A DNA stretch of 6,077 nt from Desulfobacteraceae bacterium (GCA_024225895.1 JAAEMC010000134.1:1-6077), one strand, 5' to 3'. Counted from the stretch's first letter, positions 1 through 5,855 are shown. Numbers and translations are program-made. The notes: generated by a model from the sequence alone, not told the origin.

Positions 1-139
1 ATTTTTTTGCGAATTTTGCATATTTTAGATTTTGATAAAATAATTTTGCAAGATCAAGAATAAATTGCCCATCAGCTCTGATCTCCGGATAAAATTCTAA
101 TAAGCCTGCATTACGAAATATTCAGACTGTTAACTGCGC

Positions 140-167
140 TTGATACTTGTGAATACTCTAATATATT
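140..167 (+). promoter_or_regulatory. putative sigma70-like promoter upstream of the small hypothetical gene
   Basis: TTGATA (140-145) is followed after 16 bases by TATATT (162-167), each matching five of six consensus positions. Transcription would start near 174 and leave a leader of about 135 bases before the ATG at 309. The surrounding DNA is AT-rich, so chance matches are likely. A weaker alternative is TTGATT (205-210) with TATTTA (227-232). Confidence 0.3.
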
Positions 168-297
168 CTCCAGGGAATTAAAAGGGTTTTCAACTTAAAA
201 GCAATTGATTTTTACAAGTTAAAATCTATTTACACAGGTTGTTTTGATTTGCTACAACCAAAGTTAGGAAAGATAAATTGAACCAATGTAACAATCC

Positions 298-303
298 GGA
301 GGT
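298..303 (+). promoter_or_regulatory. strong Shine-Dalgarno site for the 88-residue gene
   Basis: GGAGGT sits five bases before the ATG at 309. It is the best ribosome binding site in the window and is the main reason to believe that the small unrecognised frame is translated. Confidence 0.75.
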
Positions 304-308
304 ACAAA

Positions 309-575
309 ATGAAATCCGTCCAGGTTGACTATGATAAAGAATCTAAAACCATCACATCTAAAAATGATGCTAAAACTGAAGATTGGGTTAGTGTCTGCCA
401 AAAATTCAATGATGATGTGGAACGCATCATGGATGTGGAGAACCAGGAGGACTACACCGGTCTTTATCTATGTTGTGATGATGACAACCAGCCTTTTTAC
501 TACCTGGTTAAAGAAGACAAAGATCTTTTCAAAATTCGGCGCAGGCATTTCATGGACAACCTGGGTCTCACCTAA
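309..575 (+). CDS. small acidic hypothetical protein, 88 aa
   Basis: I do not recognise this protein. It is 88 residues long, soluble, and has no signal peptide or membrane segment. It is rich in Asp and Glu (about 20 acidic against 13 Lys/Arg) but ends in a basic patch, KIRRR, near residues 75-79. It has three cysteines, one in VCQ and two in LCCDDD, and aromatic residues clustered in the second half. A near-ideal GGAGGT site and even, non-repetitive composition argue for a real gene. It converges on mlaC with only 23 bases between the two stop codons and no hairpin terminator there. A separate promoter is likely because no gene precedes it in the window. Function is unknown, and the position next to mla genes is not evidence of a link since the strands are opposite. 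Confidence 0.7.
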   Translation: MKSVQVDYDKESKTITSKNDAKTEDWVSVCQKFNDDVERIMDVENQEDYTGLYLCCDDDNQPFYYLVKEDKDLFKIRRRHFMDNLGLT

Positions 576-598
576 ATAGTCGACATTAAATACTAACT

Positions 599-1192
599 CT
601 AAATTTTATTTTTTAGCTTTTCCATGAGTTTTTCAAATGAATTTTTCTCCAGTATCTGACTGAATTGAGAGCGATAATTCCCCACAAGACTAACCCCCTC
701 AATGACGATATCATATACCATCCATTTACCGGATTTATCCATGTAAAGCCTGTAGTTGATGGGAATCTCCACAGAACTGGTAATTATTTTCGTATCCACC
801 TGGGCTTTTTTCTTTTTAATCCTTTCCTTTACGAACACCACTTCTTCGTCTGTGTAAGCCTCGATTTTGGTAATATAGGTGGTTTCAAGCAACTGACTAA
901 ACAGAGTCACAAATGCCTCTTTTTCCTGGCCGTTCCTGCCTTTCCAATGTCTGGCAAGGCAAAGCTGTGACATTTTTAAATACTGGAATCTGTTATTGAC
1001 TATTTTTCGAAGGGTCAGCCTTCTCTTTTCTGTATTTTGCTCTCCTTGGAGCGCTGGATCACGAAGTGTTTCAAGAATACTGTTAATGGTTGATTTCATT
1101 TCGTCTGTAGGGGTAGAAGCATAACAAAGCCCTGAAAAAAGAAAGGCTGAAAGCAAAACAAATAGAACAGCGTTTTTTTTGATTTGTCTCAT
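599..1192 (-). CDS. mlaC: MlaC-type periplasmic phospholipid-binding protein
   Basis: This is the periplasmic carrier that shuttles phospholipid between the outer membrane and the inner-membrane MlaFEDB complex (MlaC/Ttg2D family). The 197-residue length is close to the family norm. An N-terminal signal peptide is clear: basic RQIKK, a hydrophobic stretch at about 8-23, and a likely signal peptidase I cut after CYA at residue 25. The cysteine at 23 is not in a proper lipobox, so a soluble protein is expected. The diagnostic C-terminal signature reads W157-x-V-Y-D161, then EGVSLV at 165-170 followed by NYRSQF at 172-177. The start is supported by AGGAT at 1202-1206, nine bases upstream. It is the last gene of the operon, 39 bases after the STAS gene. 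A C-terminal Lys-rich helix follows the signature. The assignment is firm. Confidence 0.95.
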   Translation of the reverse strand: MRQIKKNAVLFVLLSAFLFSGLCYASTPTDEMKSTINSILETLRDPALQGEQNTEKRRLTLRKIVNNRFQYLKMSQLCLARHWKGRNGQEKEAFVTLFSQLLETTYITKIEAYTDEEVVFVKERIKKKKAQVDTKIITSSVEIPINYRLYMDKSGKWMVYDIVIEGVSLVGNYRSQFSQILEKNSFEKLMEKLKNKI

Positions 1193-1231
1193 AGTGATAC
1201 CATCCTGAAAAAAGCAAAAAGTTAATATGGA

Positions 1232-1579
1232 TTATTCACGGCTTATTTCTTTAAACGCCTGATCTGCATCCTGCTTGATCGTAAACACATTTTCCAGTTT
1301 TGTAAGAGAAAGGGCATTATAAACCGTCGTACCTAATCCGGTGAGAATAAAATGTCTGCTCTCTTTCTTACTCCACTGTAGCCCTTCCACCAGTGTGGCG
1401 ATGCCGGAGCTGTCCATGAAAGAGACTCCGGCCAATTCAACAATAATCCCTTTGACATTCTTTTCAAAAAACGGGAGTAATTTTTCCCTCAGGTTTGGAG
1501 AGGAAAACATATCGATTTCCCCTTCAACTTTGATAACAACAATATTATTGTTTTTTTTTATTTCAATTTTAAGGCTCAT
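1232..1579 (-). CDS. mlaB: STAS-domain protein, MlaB-like / anti-sigma-factor-antagonist-like
   Basis: A single STAS domain fills this 115-residue cytoplasmic protein. It shows an N-terminal beta strand (residues 3-18), GEIDMFSS near 20-27, and the hallmark FMDSSGIATLVEG at about 54-66. Its position between mlaD and mlaC makes MlaB, the small subunit that binds and stabilises the MlaF ATPase, the best call. However, the D-S-S-G motif is the one in which RsbV and SpoIIAA are phosphorylated on serine, whereas E. coli MlaB, as I recall, has D-T-G-G there. It may therefore respond to a serine kinase. Two in-frame ATGs exist, at 1585 and 1579. AGGAC (1586-1590) abuts the first but lies six bases before the second, so I chose the second; the longer form would have 117 residues. 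The gene is 43 bases from mlaD. Confidence 0.88.
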   Translation of the reverse strand: MSLKIEIKKNNNIVVIKVEGEIDMFSSPNLREKLLPFFEKNVKGIIVELAGVSFMDSSGIATLVEGLQWSKKESRHFILTGLGTTVYNALSLTKLENVFTIKQDADQAFKEISRE

Positions 1580-1585
1580 AGGCAT

Positions 1586-1590
1586 GTCCT
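1586..1590 (-). promoter_or_regulatory. Shine-Dalgarno site that decides the STAS gene start
   Basis: AGGAC on the minus strand directly touches the upstream ATG (1585) with no spacer, but is six bases from the next in-frame ATG (1579). Normal spacing favours the second start. Confidence 0.6.
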
Positions 1591-1622
1591 AAAATAGTAT
1601 TATAATAAAATAAGAGAAATTG

Positions 1623-2060
1623 TTATTTATCAAAAATATATTTACTGATTAATTCTTCAAGGCTTATTGCAGATTCAGTATCCATAAGTGAATCATGGTC
1701 TTCAAGAAAATCTTCAGACCCGCCTGGCGATAATTTAACGAATTTATCCCCTATAACCCCTTTGGTGCGAATGGATGCAATGGTGTCATCGGAAATCTTG
1801 GTACCGTTGTTAATCTCCATTTCTACGAAAGCATCGTTTTCATCCAATGTGATTCGCTTGACCTTGCCCACGGGGACTCCTGCAATTTCAACGGTGGTGC
1901 CCACCTCTAAACCTTCGATGGATCCGAATGTAGCACTGATAGTGTAGGAATCAGATCCAAACAGTGCAACCTGGCCCAGGTTAACGGACAAGTAGATCAG
2001 GCAGGCAATGCCCACGATCATAAAAATACCCACTGACACTTCTGTTTTTCTTCCATACAT
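1623..2060 (-). CDS. mlaD: MlaD-type MCE-domain inner-membrane protein
   Basis: MlaD is the MCE-domain subunit that forms a ring on the periplasmic face of the transporter and passes lipid between MlaE and MlaC. Residues 1-7 are a short cytoplasmic start (MYGRKTE), about 9-28 form one transmembrane helix, and roughly 38-113 form the MCE domain, with GLEVGTTVEIAGVPVG at 50-65 and the conserved GVIGDKFVKLSPGG at 101-114. At 145 residues it is shorter than E. coli MlaD (about 183), ending soon after one helical tail. An in-frame ORF extends to 2201, but that would overlap the permease gene by more than 120 bases and the added residues look unlike the family. The start at 2060 gives the usual MlaD N-terminus. 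AGGAT at 2072-2076, eleven bases upstream, overlaps the mlaE stop codon. Confidence 0.93.
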   Translation of the reverse strand: MYGRKTEVSVGIFMIVGIACLIYLSVNLGQVALFGSDSYTISATFGSIEGLEVGTTVEIAGVPVGKVKRITLDENDAFVEMEINNGTKISDDTIASIRTKGVIGDKFVKLSPGGSEDFLEDHDSLMDTESAISLEELISKYIFDK

Positions 2061-2074
2061 GATTAATTTAAATC

Positions 2075-2848
2075 CTATAGCAGTAAAGAAGTCAAGATAT
2101 AATCCACGACCAATATGGAAAGTGAAGTCAGCACCACCGACTGGGTGGTGGCTTTTGAAACACCTTCGGTTGTGGGCTGGGCAAAAAATCCCATAAAGCA
2201 ACTAATCCAGGCAATTAAAACTCCGAAACTCAATGATTTTAGAATACCGCCATAAATATCTGAAAATGTCACGGCTGAAATCATTTTACCAAAGTAGGCG
2301 CCTTCATTTACTCCCAACAGTTTAACCCCGACCAAAAATCCTCCTGAGATACCTACCAGATCAAAAAAAGCTGTTAATAAGGGTAGTGAAATAATTCCAG
2401 CCAGTATTTTAGGTGAAATCACATATTTTAAAGGATCAATGGCCATCATTTCAAGGGCTGGAAACTGATCTGTAATCTTCATAATTCCGATTTCTGCAGT
2501 AATAGCAGAACCGGCCCTGCCCGTTACCATCAAGGCGCAGAGGACCGGTCCCAGTTCCCGGATGATGGAAAGTGCGACCGCTGATCCTAACAGGGCTTCC
2601 GCACCGAATTGAGTTAAGGTATGATGCCCTTGAAGCCCCAGAACCATTCCCGTAAATAGTGCTGTAACAAAGACAATCAAAAAGGATTTGGACCCGATGA
2701 ACTCAATTTCCTTTATGAGGCGGTGTACCCTGACAGGAGGGGTAAATACCTGGATAAAGGAAACAAAAAGGAAAATGCCGCTTCTGCCTAGTATTTGAAT
2801 TCTTCGTATTGTTACCTGCCCCAAAGAGGCTGCCATATCCATATTCAC
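2075..2848 (-). CDS. mlaE: MlaE-type ABC transporter permease
   Basis: This is the inner-membrane permease of the Mla lipid transporter (MlaE/Ttg2B/YrbE family), working as a dimer with MlaF on the cytoplasmic side. It has about 257 residues, the usual length. Hydrophobic segments lie near residues 50-74, 146-175, 206-224 and 238-256. Family hallmarks are RELGPVLCALMVTGRAG (97-113), then the ATPase-coupling stretch with AEIG at 118-121 and EMMAIDP at 133-139, and EGVSKATT at 228-235. The N-terminal amphipathic helix before the first membrane segment fits the family. Possible starts are GTG 2857, GTG 2848, ATG 2842 and ATG 2836. AGGTGA at 2854-2859 is five bases before GTG 2848 and overlaps the 2857 codon, so 2848 is preferred. 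The gene follows mlaF without a gap and ends 14 bases before mlaD. Confidence 0.95.
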   Translation of the reverse strand: MNMDMAASLGQVTIRRIQILGRSGIFLFVSFIQVFTPPVRVHRLIKEIEFIGSKSFLIVFVTALFTGMVLGLQGHHTLTQFGAEALLGSAVALSIIRELGPVLCALMVTGRAGSAITAEIGIMKITDQFPALEMMAIDPLKYVISPKILAGIISLPLLTAFFDLVGISGGFLVGVKLLGVNEGAYFGKMISAVTFSDIYGGILKSLSFGVLIAWISCFMGFFAQPTTEGVSKATTQSVVLTSLSILVVDYILTSLLL

Positions 2849-2853
2849 TGTTA

Positions 2854-2860
2854 TCACCTA
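2854..2860 (-). promoter_or_regulatory. Shine-Dalgarno site overlapping the mlaF stop codon
   Basis: TAGGTGA on the minus strand contains the mlaF stop TAG and a good anti-16S match (AGGTGA). It lies five bases before GTG 2848. This suggests that mlaE translation is coupled to termination on mlaF. Confidence 0.55.
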
Positions 2861-3643
2861 TTCCAGCAAGAGGTCTTCAACATAGTTTTTATCTGTCCGT
2901 GTAAAGGGAATGGGACCTTCAGGTTCTCCTTTGATAAATTGTTGCACCTTGAGGTCTTCTGATGTTTTTATCTCTTCAACCGTACCTTCTGCAATAATAT
3001 CACCGTAAAAAAGGATGATCACCTTATCCGCAATCCTGAAACAGGATTCAATATCATGGGAAACCACAATCGAGGTAATATTTAATTTTCGATTCAGGTC
3101 TCGGATCAACTTATCAATTACGCCGGTTGAAATGGGATCAAGGCCAGAGGTAGGTTCATCATAAAAAATTACTTTTGGATCCATGACAATGGCCCTGGCC
3201 AACCCCACCCGTTTGGTCATACCGCCGGATAGCTGGGAGGGCATCAGATGTTCAGTACCTCTTAACCCCACCATTTCCAGTTTCATTGTGACAATAGTTT
3301 TGATGACATTGTCTGCTATCCGGGTGTGTTCTCGCAATGGGAATGCAATGTTTTCAAAAATATTCAGGTAATTGAACAAAGCCGAACCCTGGAACAGCAT
3401 CCCCATTTTTTTTCTTTTTTCATACAAGCTTTTTTTATCAGTGCAGGTTAAGTCCAATCCATCAAAATGAACCGCGCCGGAATCAGGTTTTTCCAGACCT
3501 GTGATCTGCCTTAATAACGTGCTCTTTCCAGAGCCGCTGCCTCCTAAAATAACCGTTATTTTACCTTTTTCAAAATGACAGTTCAGATTATTGGAGGCGA
3601 CAATGCTACCGTATGTTTTTACTAGATTTTCAACTTTGATCAT
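2858..3643 (-). CDS. mlaF: MlaF-type ABC transporter ATP-binding protein
   Basis: MlaF is the cytoplasmic ATPase that powers phospholipid transport by MlaFEDB. All nucleotide-binding motifs are intact in this 261-residue protein: Walker A GGSGSGKST at 34-42, Q-loop Q85 in MLFQGSALF, signature LSGGMTKR at 138-145, Walker B VIFYDEP at 158-164 with catalytic E163, D-loop SGLD at 166-169, and switch H196 in VVSHD. The FQGSALF and LSGGM(x)KR variants are typical of the Mla/MCE class of ATPases. The C-terminal tail (about 238-261: GEPEGPIPF, then NY and EDLL) resembles the E. coli MlaF tail that reaches across to the second ATPase, as I recall the family. The ribosome site is weak (GTGGA at 3649-3653). 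It is the first gene of the five-gene operon and lies just downstream of a promoter at 3675-3704. Confidence 0.96.
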   Translation of the reverse strand: MIKVENLVKTYGSIVASNNLNCHFEKGKITVILGGSGSGKSTLLRQITGLEKPDSGAVHFDGLDLTCTDKKSLYEKRKKMGMLFQGSALFNYLNIFENIAFPLREHTRIADNVIKTIVTMKLEMVGLRGTEHLMPSQLSGGMTKRVGLARAIVMDPKVIFYDEPTSGLDPISTGVIDKLIRDLNRKLNITSIVVSHDIESCFRIADKVIILFYGDIIAEGTVEEIKTSEDLKVQQFIKGEPEGPIPFTRTDKNYVEDLLLE

Positions 3644-3674
3644 AGAGGTCCACTCTCTTGTTATTGGATGTTTA

Positions 3675-3704
3675 TAAATAGCTTATCCCGCGTACCAATG
3701 TCAA
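3675..3704 (-). promoter_or_regulatory. putative sigma70 promoter of the mla operon
   Basis: On the minus strand a perfect TTGACA -35 box (3699-3704) is followed after 18 bases by TATTTA (3675-3680). Transcription would begin near 3667, giving a leader of about 24 bases before the mlaF ATG at 3643. The -10 box is only moderate and the spacer is one base longer than ideal. Position and orientation fit a promoter for the five-gene operon. Confidence 0.5.
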
Positions 3705-3832
3705 CGTATCACCCGTGAATATTTTATCGGGCATGCAAAAAGATCAATACAACCCAATGCTGCAACCATCTGCGATATTCCATATCCAAAACAAAAATGG
3801 TTACGCTGCAAACATTTACTTTATCCTTCATC

Positions 3833-3844
3833 CCGGATATCCGG
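3833..3844. repeat. perfect 12-bp palindrome in the divergent region
   Basis: CCGGATATCCGG is fully self-complementary and sits near the middle of the divergent intergenic region, away from both promoter cores. It could bind a dimeric regulator acting on either side, but 12-bp palindromes do occur by chance and there is only one copy. Confidence 0.3.
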
Positions 3845-4044
3845 ATCATGCTTGCTGAAAGTATAATGTCACAGGCTATCGCTTTTTAACATGAGCGAAA
3901 AATGTATGGTTTCAGCATTTAATCTAAGGTTACATATCCTTGATATATCTGAAAGCAATCAGACCTCGTCTTAGTCTCTATATGCTGATGGATCATTGCC
4001 CTGTTTTTTATGCAATATCAGGGTACAATTTCTTTTAACAATGA

Positions 4045-4073
4045 TTGACAAAGGCCGACGGCCTATATAAAAT
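4045..4073 (+). promoter_or_regulatory. strong sigma70-like promoter of the phosphatase-kinase operon
   Basis: A perfect TTGACA (4045-4050) is separated by exactly 17 bases from TAAAAT (4068-4073, five of six consensus bases). The predicted transcription start is near 4080, only about five bases before the ATG at 4085. The spacer carries a GC-rich palindrome, described separately. Confidence 0.6.
4052..4064. promoter_or_regulatory. candidate operator palindrome inside the promoter spacer
   Basis: AGGCCGACGGCCT has perfect six-base arms around a central A. It falls wholly between the -35 and -10 boxes, where a bound repressor or MerR-type regulator would control RNA polymerase directly. It is a GC-rich island in AT-rich DNA. 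The one-base centre makes it poor as an RNA hairpin, which favours a DNA-level site. The regulator is unknown. Confidence 0.4.
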
Positions 4074-4084
4074 CCGTTAACACT

Positions 4085-5410
4085 ATGGAAACCATACCCG
4101 CACATAATTTAATCGCGCAAAAACCTTCTGACCTGACATCCTGCATCAGCAAGGTTGAACGTCTTGCCAACTGCATTGAAATCTCTAATTTGATCAACTC
4201 GGAACTCTCCATCGGCAAATTACTCAACCACATTATGGAAGCGACCAAAAAGGCCTTTATCGCTGATTCGGTAAGTCTTCTGTTGGTTGATCAAAAAACA
4301 GATGATTTAATTTTCCATATTGCCTTGGGGGATGTGGGAAATGAAATAAAAGAAATTTTCCGGATTAAAAAAGGCTCCGGTATTGCAGGCCATGTGGCCC
4401 AAACTGATGCCACATTGAACCTGATTGATGCTTATGATCATCCTAAATTTCTGAAAGATTATGATGAAAAAACAAACTACCGCACAAAATCCATGCTCTG
4501 TGTCCCCCTGAAAACAAGGGGACAGACCATTGGTGTGATCCAGGTGATCAACAAGTTGATTGATCCGTTTTATTTCACCAATGAAGAGCTTGAGATGCTG
4601 GTTACCATTGCCAGCAGTGCGGCTGTTGCCGTTCATACTGCCCAGATGCATCAGGCATTGCTTCAGAGGCAGGCCCTTGAAAGGGATCTGCTGCTGGCAA
4701 AGGAAGTCCAGGAAAGCTTTCTACCCCATGATTTCCCAGATATTAAGGGCTTTTCTTTTGCTGCTATGAATCAGCCAGCCCTTGAAGTCGGAGGCGATTT
4801 TTATAATTTCTTTAAGCTGCCGGACGATAAATTAGGAATCGCCCTCGGGGATGTGTCCGGCAAAGGAATCTCTGCCTCTCTTTTTATGGCAAGACTGACC
4901 AGTGATCTGCAATATTACGCTCTTTTGTGTGAGACACCGTCACAACTTATGATCCAGTTGAATTCTGTATTGTGCGAAAGAGCCAAACGGGGAATGTTTG
5001 TTACATTGATATACATGGTCTTAGATATTACCAAAAGGCAGATCTGTTTTTCCAATGCCGGTCATCTGCCGCCTGTCCATTGTGATAAAACCGGCGCTAT
5101 CCTTTTGGATGATGATACTAAAAAAGGTCCTCCCTTAGGTGTTTTAACCGACGTAAAATTTGATCAGCAAACATTTGACCTGAATAGCACGTCGGTTGTC
5201 ACCATCTACACAGATGGCATTATTGAAGCTAAAAACAGTAGTGGTAAGCTTTTTGGCATCAAACGGCTCTTAAAGGAAATTGAAAAGCAAACCGTTGATC
5301 CGACAGAACGGATCCAACAGATTGCCAACCGAGTTGACCGGTTTGCACAGGGAGTAGGGAGAAGTGATGATCTGACCCTTCTTTGTTTTGGGTTGGATCC
5401 TGGTGAATAA
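4085..5410 (+). CDS. GAF domain - PP2C (SpoIIE/RsbU-type) serine phosphatase
   Basis: This is a predicted cytoplasmic metal-dependent serine/threonine phosphatase that would dephosphorylate a STAS anti-sigma-factor antagonist in a partner-switching pathway. Of its 441 residues, roughly 40-185 form a GAF sensor domain (GSGIAGHVA at 97-105, then MLCVPL and IGVIQVINK), 188-214 a helical linker ending in AKEVQESFLP, and 220-438 the phosphatase domain. Metal-site motifs are intact: EVGGDFY (234-240, D238), GDVSGKG (255-261, D256), NAGHLPP (324-330), YTDGIIEA (375-382, D377) and SDDLTLL (427-433). There are no membrane segments, so the GAF domain presumably senses a small intracellular signal; its ligand cannot be read from sequence. 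The ATG at 4085 is the only good start, because a stop at 4046-4048 closes the frame upstream and the next Met lies inside the GAF domain. No Shine-Dalgarno precedes it. The kinase gene follows four bases after its stop. Confidence 0.93.
   Translation: METIPAHNLIAQKPSDLTSCISKVERLANCIEISNLINSELSIGKLLNHIMEATKKAFIADSVSLLLVDQKTDDLIFHIALGDVGNEIKEIFRIKKGSGIAGHVAQTDATLNLIDAYDHPKFLKDYDEKTNYRTKSMLCVPLKTRGQTIGVIQVINKLIDPFYFTNEELEMLVTIASSAAVAVHTAQMHQALLQRQALERDLLLAKEVQESFLPHDFPDIKGFSFAAMNQPALEVGGDFYNFFKLPDDKLGIALGDVSGKGISASLFMARLTSDLQYYALLCETPSQLMIQLNSVLCERAKRGMFVTLIYMVLDITKRQICFSNAGHLPPVHCDKTGAILLDDDTKKGPPLGVLTDVKFDQQTFDLNSTSVVTIYTDGIIEAKNSSGKLFGIKRLLKEIEKQTVDPTERIQQIANRVDRFAQGVGRSDDLTLLCFGLDPGE
5402..5406 (+). 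promoter_or_regulatory. Shine-Dalgarno site for the RsbW-like gene, inside the end of the phosphatase gene
   Basis: GGTGA lies eight bases before ATG 5415 and within the last codons of the phosphatase gene. It supports ATG 5415 over the in-frame TTG 5388 and GTG 5403, and suggests translational coupling. Confidence 0.5.
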
Positions 5411-5414
5411 AAAT

Positions 5415-5825
5415 ATGAATCCGGTCACAAAACAGTTACAGGTTGCTTCCCATCCAAAACATCTCAAGGATATACGTAATCTTTTAAAAAAAATTACTGC
5501 GGCAGGCAACCTTTCCCAGGTGGCATCCGATAGTATAATACTTGCAGTGGACGAAGCCTGCTCCAATATCATTCGGCACAGCTATAATAATGATCCCGGT
5601 GGTAAAATAGAATTATTTTTCAATCTGGATGCAAAAAGGCTTTCCATTCGAATTGTGGATTACGGTACTCCTTGCAGCCCGAAAATATTAAAACCAAAAG
5701 TTACTGAGGAGCTACAGCCGGGAGGGCTTGGCATTCAGATTATTCACCAGGTCATGGATTCAGTTACCTATGATTTTAACGATAAAGACAAAAATGTCTT
5801 GTTAATGATCAAAGAATTTTCATAA
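5415..5825 (+). CDS. RsbW-like GHKL ATPase, anti-sigma factor / serine kinase
   Basis: The 136-residue protein is a stand-alone HATPase_c domain of the RsbW/SpoIIAB type. Family members bind a sigma factor or another target and phosphorylate a STAS antagonist on serine. Visible motifs are the N box ILAVDEACSNIIRH at about 42-54 (E47, N51), a G1-like box D82-x-G84 (VDYGTP), and the glycine lid GGLGIQII at 103-110. The N-terminal segment (about 8-40) with LKDIRNLLKKI fits the helix before the ATPase core. A longer frame begins at TTG 5388 but would overlap the phosphatase gene and lacks a ribosome site; ATG 5415 has GGTGA eight bases upstream. The gene sits four bases after its neighbour, so phosphatase and kinase should be made together. 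No sigma factor gene is visible, so the regulated partner is unknown and need not be a sigma factor. Confidence 0.9.
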   Translation: MNPVTKQLQVASHPKHLKDIRNLLKKITAAGNLSQVASDSIILAVDEACSNIIRHSYNNDPGGKIELFFNLDAKRLSIRIVDYGTPCSPKILKPKVTEELQPGGLGIQIIHQVMDSVTYDFNDKDKNVLLMIKEFS

Positions 5826-5849
5826 AAAACCGCCCTGCATATTTTTTAT
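5822..5849. terminator. possible weak bidirectional terminator
   Basis: ATAAAAAA (5822-5829) and TTTTTTAT (5842-5849) form an eight-base inverted repeat around a 12-base loop, between two convergent genes. The stem is entirely A/T, so a stable RNA hairpin is doubtful. Only the position and the flanking T and A runs favour a terminator role. Confidence 0.22.
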
Positions 5850-5855
5850 AACGTT

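Larger units (their letters stand above)
1..308. other. AT-rich left-edge region without a supported gene
   Basis: No complete gene is visible here. Two frames run open into the left edge: a plus-strand frame from base 1 to a TAA at 61-63, and a minus-strand frame from about 121 down to base 1 with no ATG, GTG or TTG. Either could be a gene fragment but neither can be confirmed. The 9-mer AATTTTGCA occurs twice, at 12-20 and 42-50. A possible promoter lies at 140-167. Downstream of it, around 187-224, an A/T-rich imperfect inverted repeat (AACTT 192-196 with AAGTT 216-220, flanked by T and A runs) would fall within the leader of the 88-residue gene. Confidence 0.5.
3644..4084. other. 441-bp divergent intergenic region between mlaF and the phosphatase gene
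   Basis: This stretch separates the two divergently transcribed operons. It holds a minus-strand promoter (3675-3704), a plus-strand promoter (4045-4073) with an internal palindrome, and a central perfect palindrome (3833-3844). Small frames such as 3891-3974 (27 codons) lack ribosome binding sites and are not credible genes. A weak inverted repeat CCCTG/CAGGG with a 14-base loop (3999-4022) is also present. The untranscribed core between the two promoters is about 340 bases, unusually roomy for two simple promoters. Confidence 0.7.

Noticed and set aside
576..598. Terminator between the 88-residue gene and mlaC
   Set aside because: The 23-base gap has no inverted repeat that could form a hairpin; only T and A runs are nearby.
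1125..1133. Lipobox in MlaC around Cys23, implying a lipoprotein
   Set aside because: The residues before the cysteine (S-G-L) do not fit the lipobox rule, while a signal peptidase I site after CYA is present.
2061..2201. N-terminal extension of the MlaD frame to 192 residues
   Set aside because: It would overlap mlaE by more than 120 bases, lacks family resemblance, and the start at 2060 gives the normal MlaD N-terminus.
3891..3974. 27-codon plus-strand frame in the divergent region
   Set aside because: There is no ribosome binding site, the length is within chance expectation, and no recognisable motif is present.
3999..4022. CCCTG/CAGGG inverted repeat as a terminator or riboswitch
   Set aside because: The stem is only five pairs with a 14-base loop, and it lies upstream of the promoter at 4045, so it is probably not transcribed with the operon.
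4063..4651. Minus-strand frames beneath the GAF domain of the phosphatase
   Set aside because: They are antisense to a gene with strong domain evidence and show no motif or ribosome site.
5388..5414. Longer start (TTG 5388 or GTG 5403) for the RsbW-like gene
   Set aside because: The extra residues overlap the phosphatase gene and no good ribosome site precedes them; ATG 5415 has GGTGA at proper spacing.
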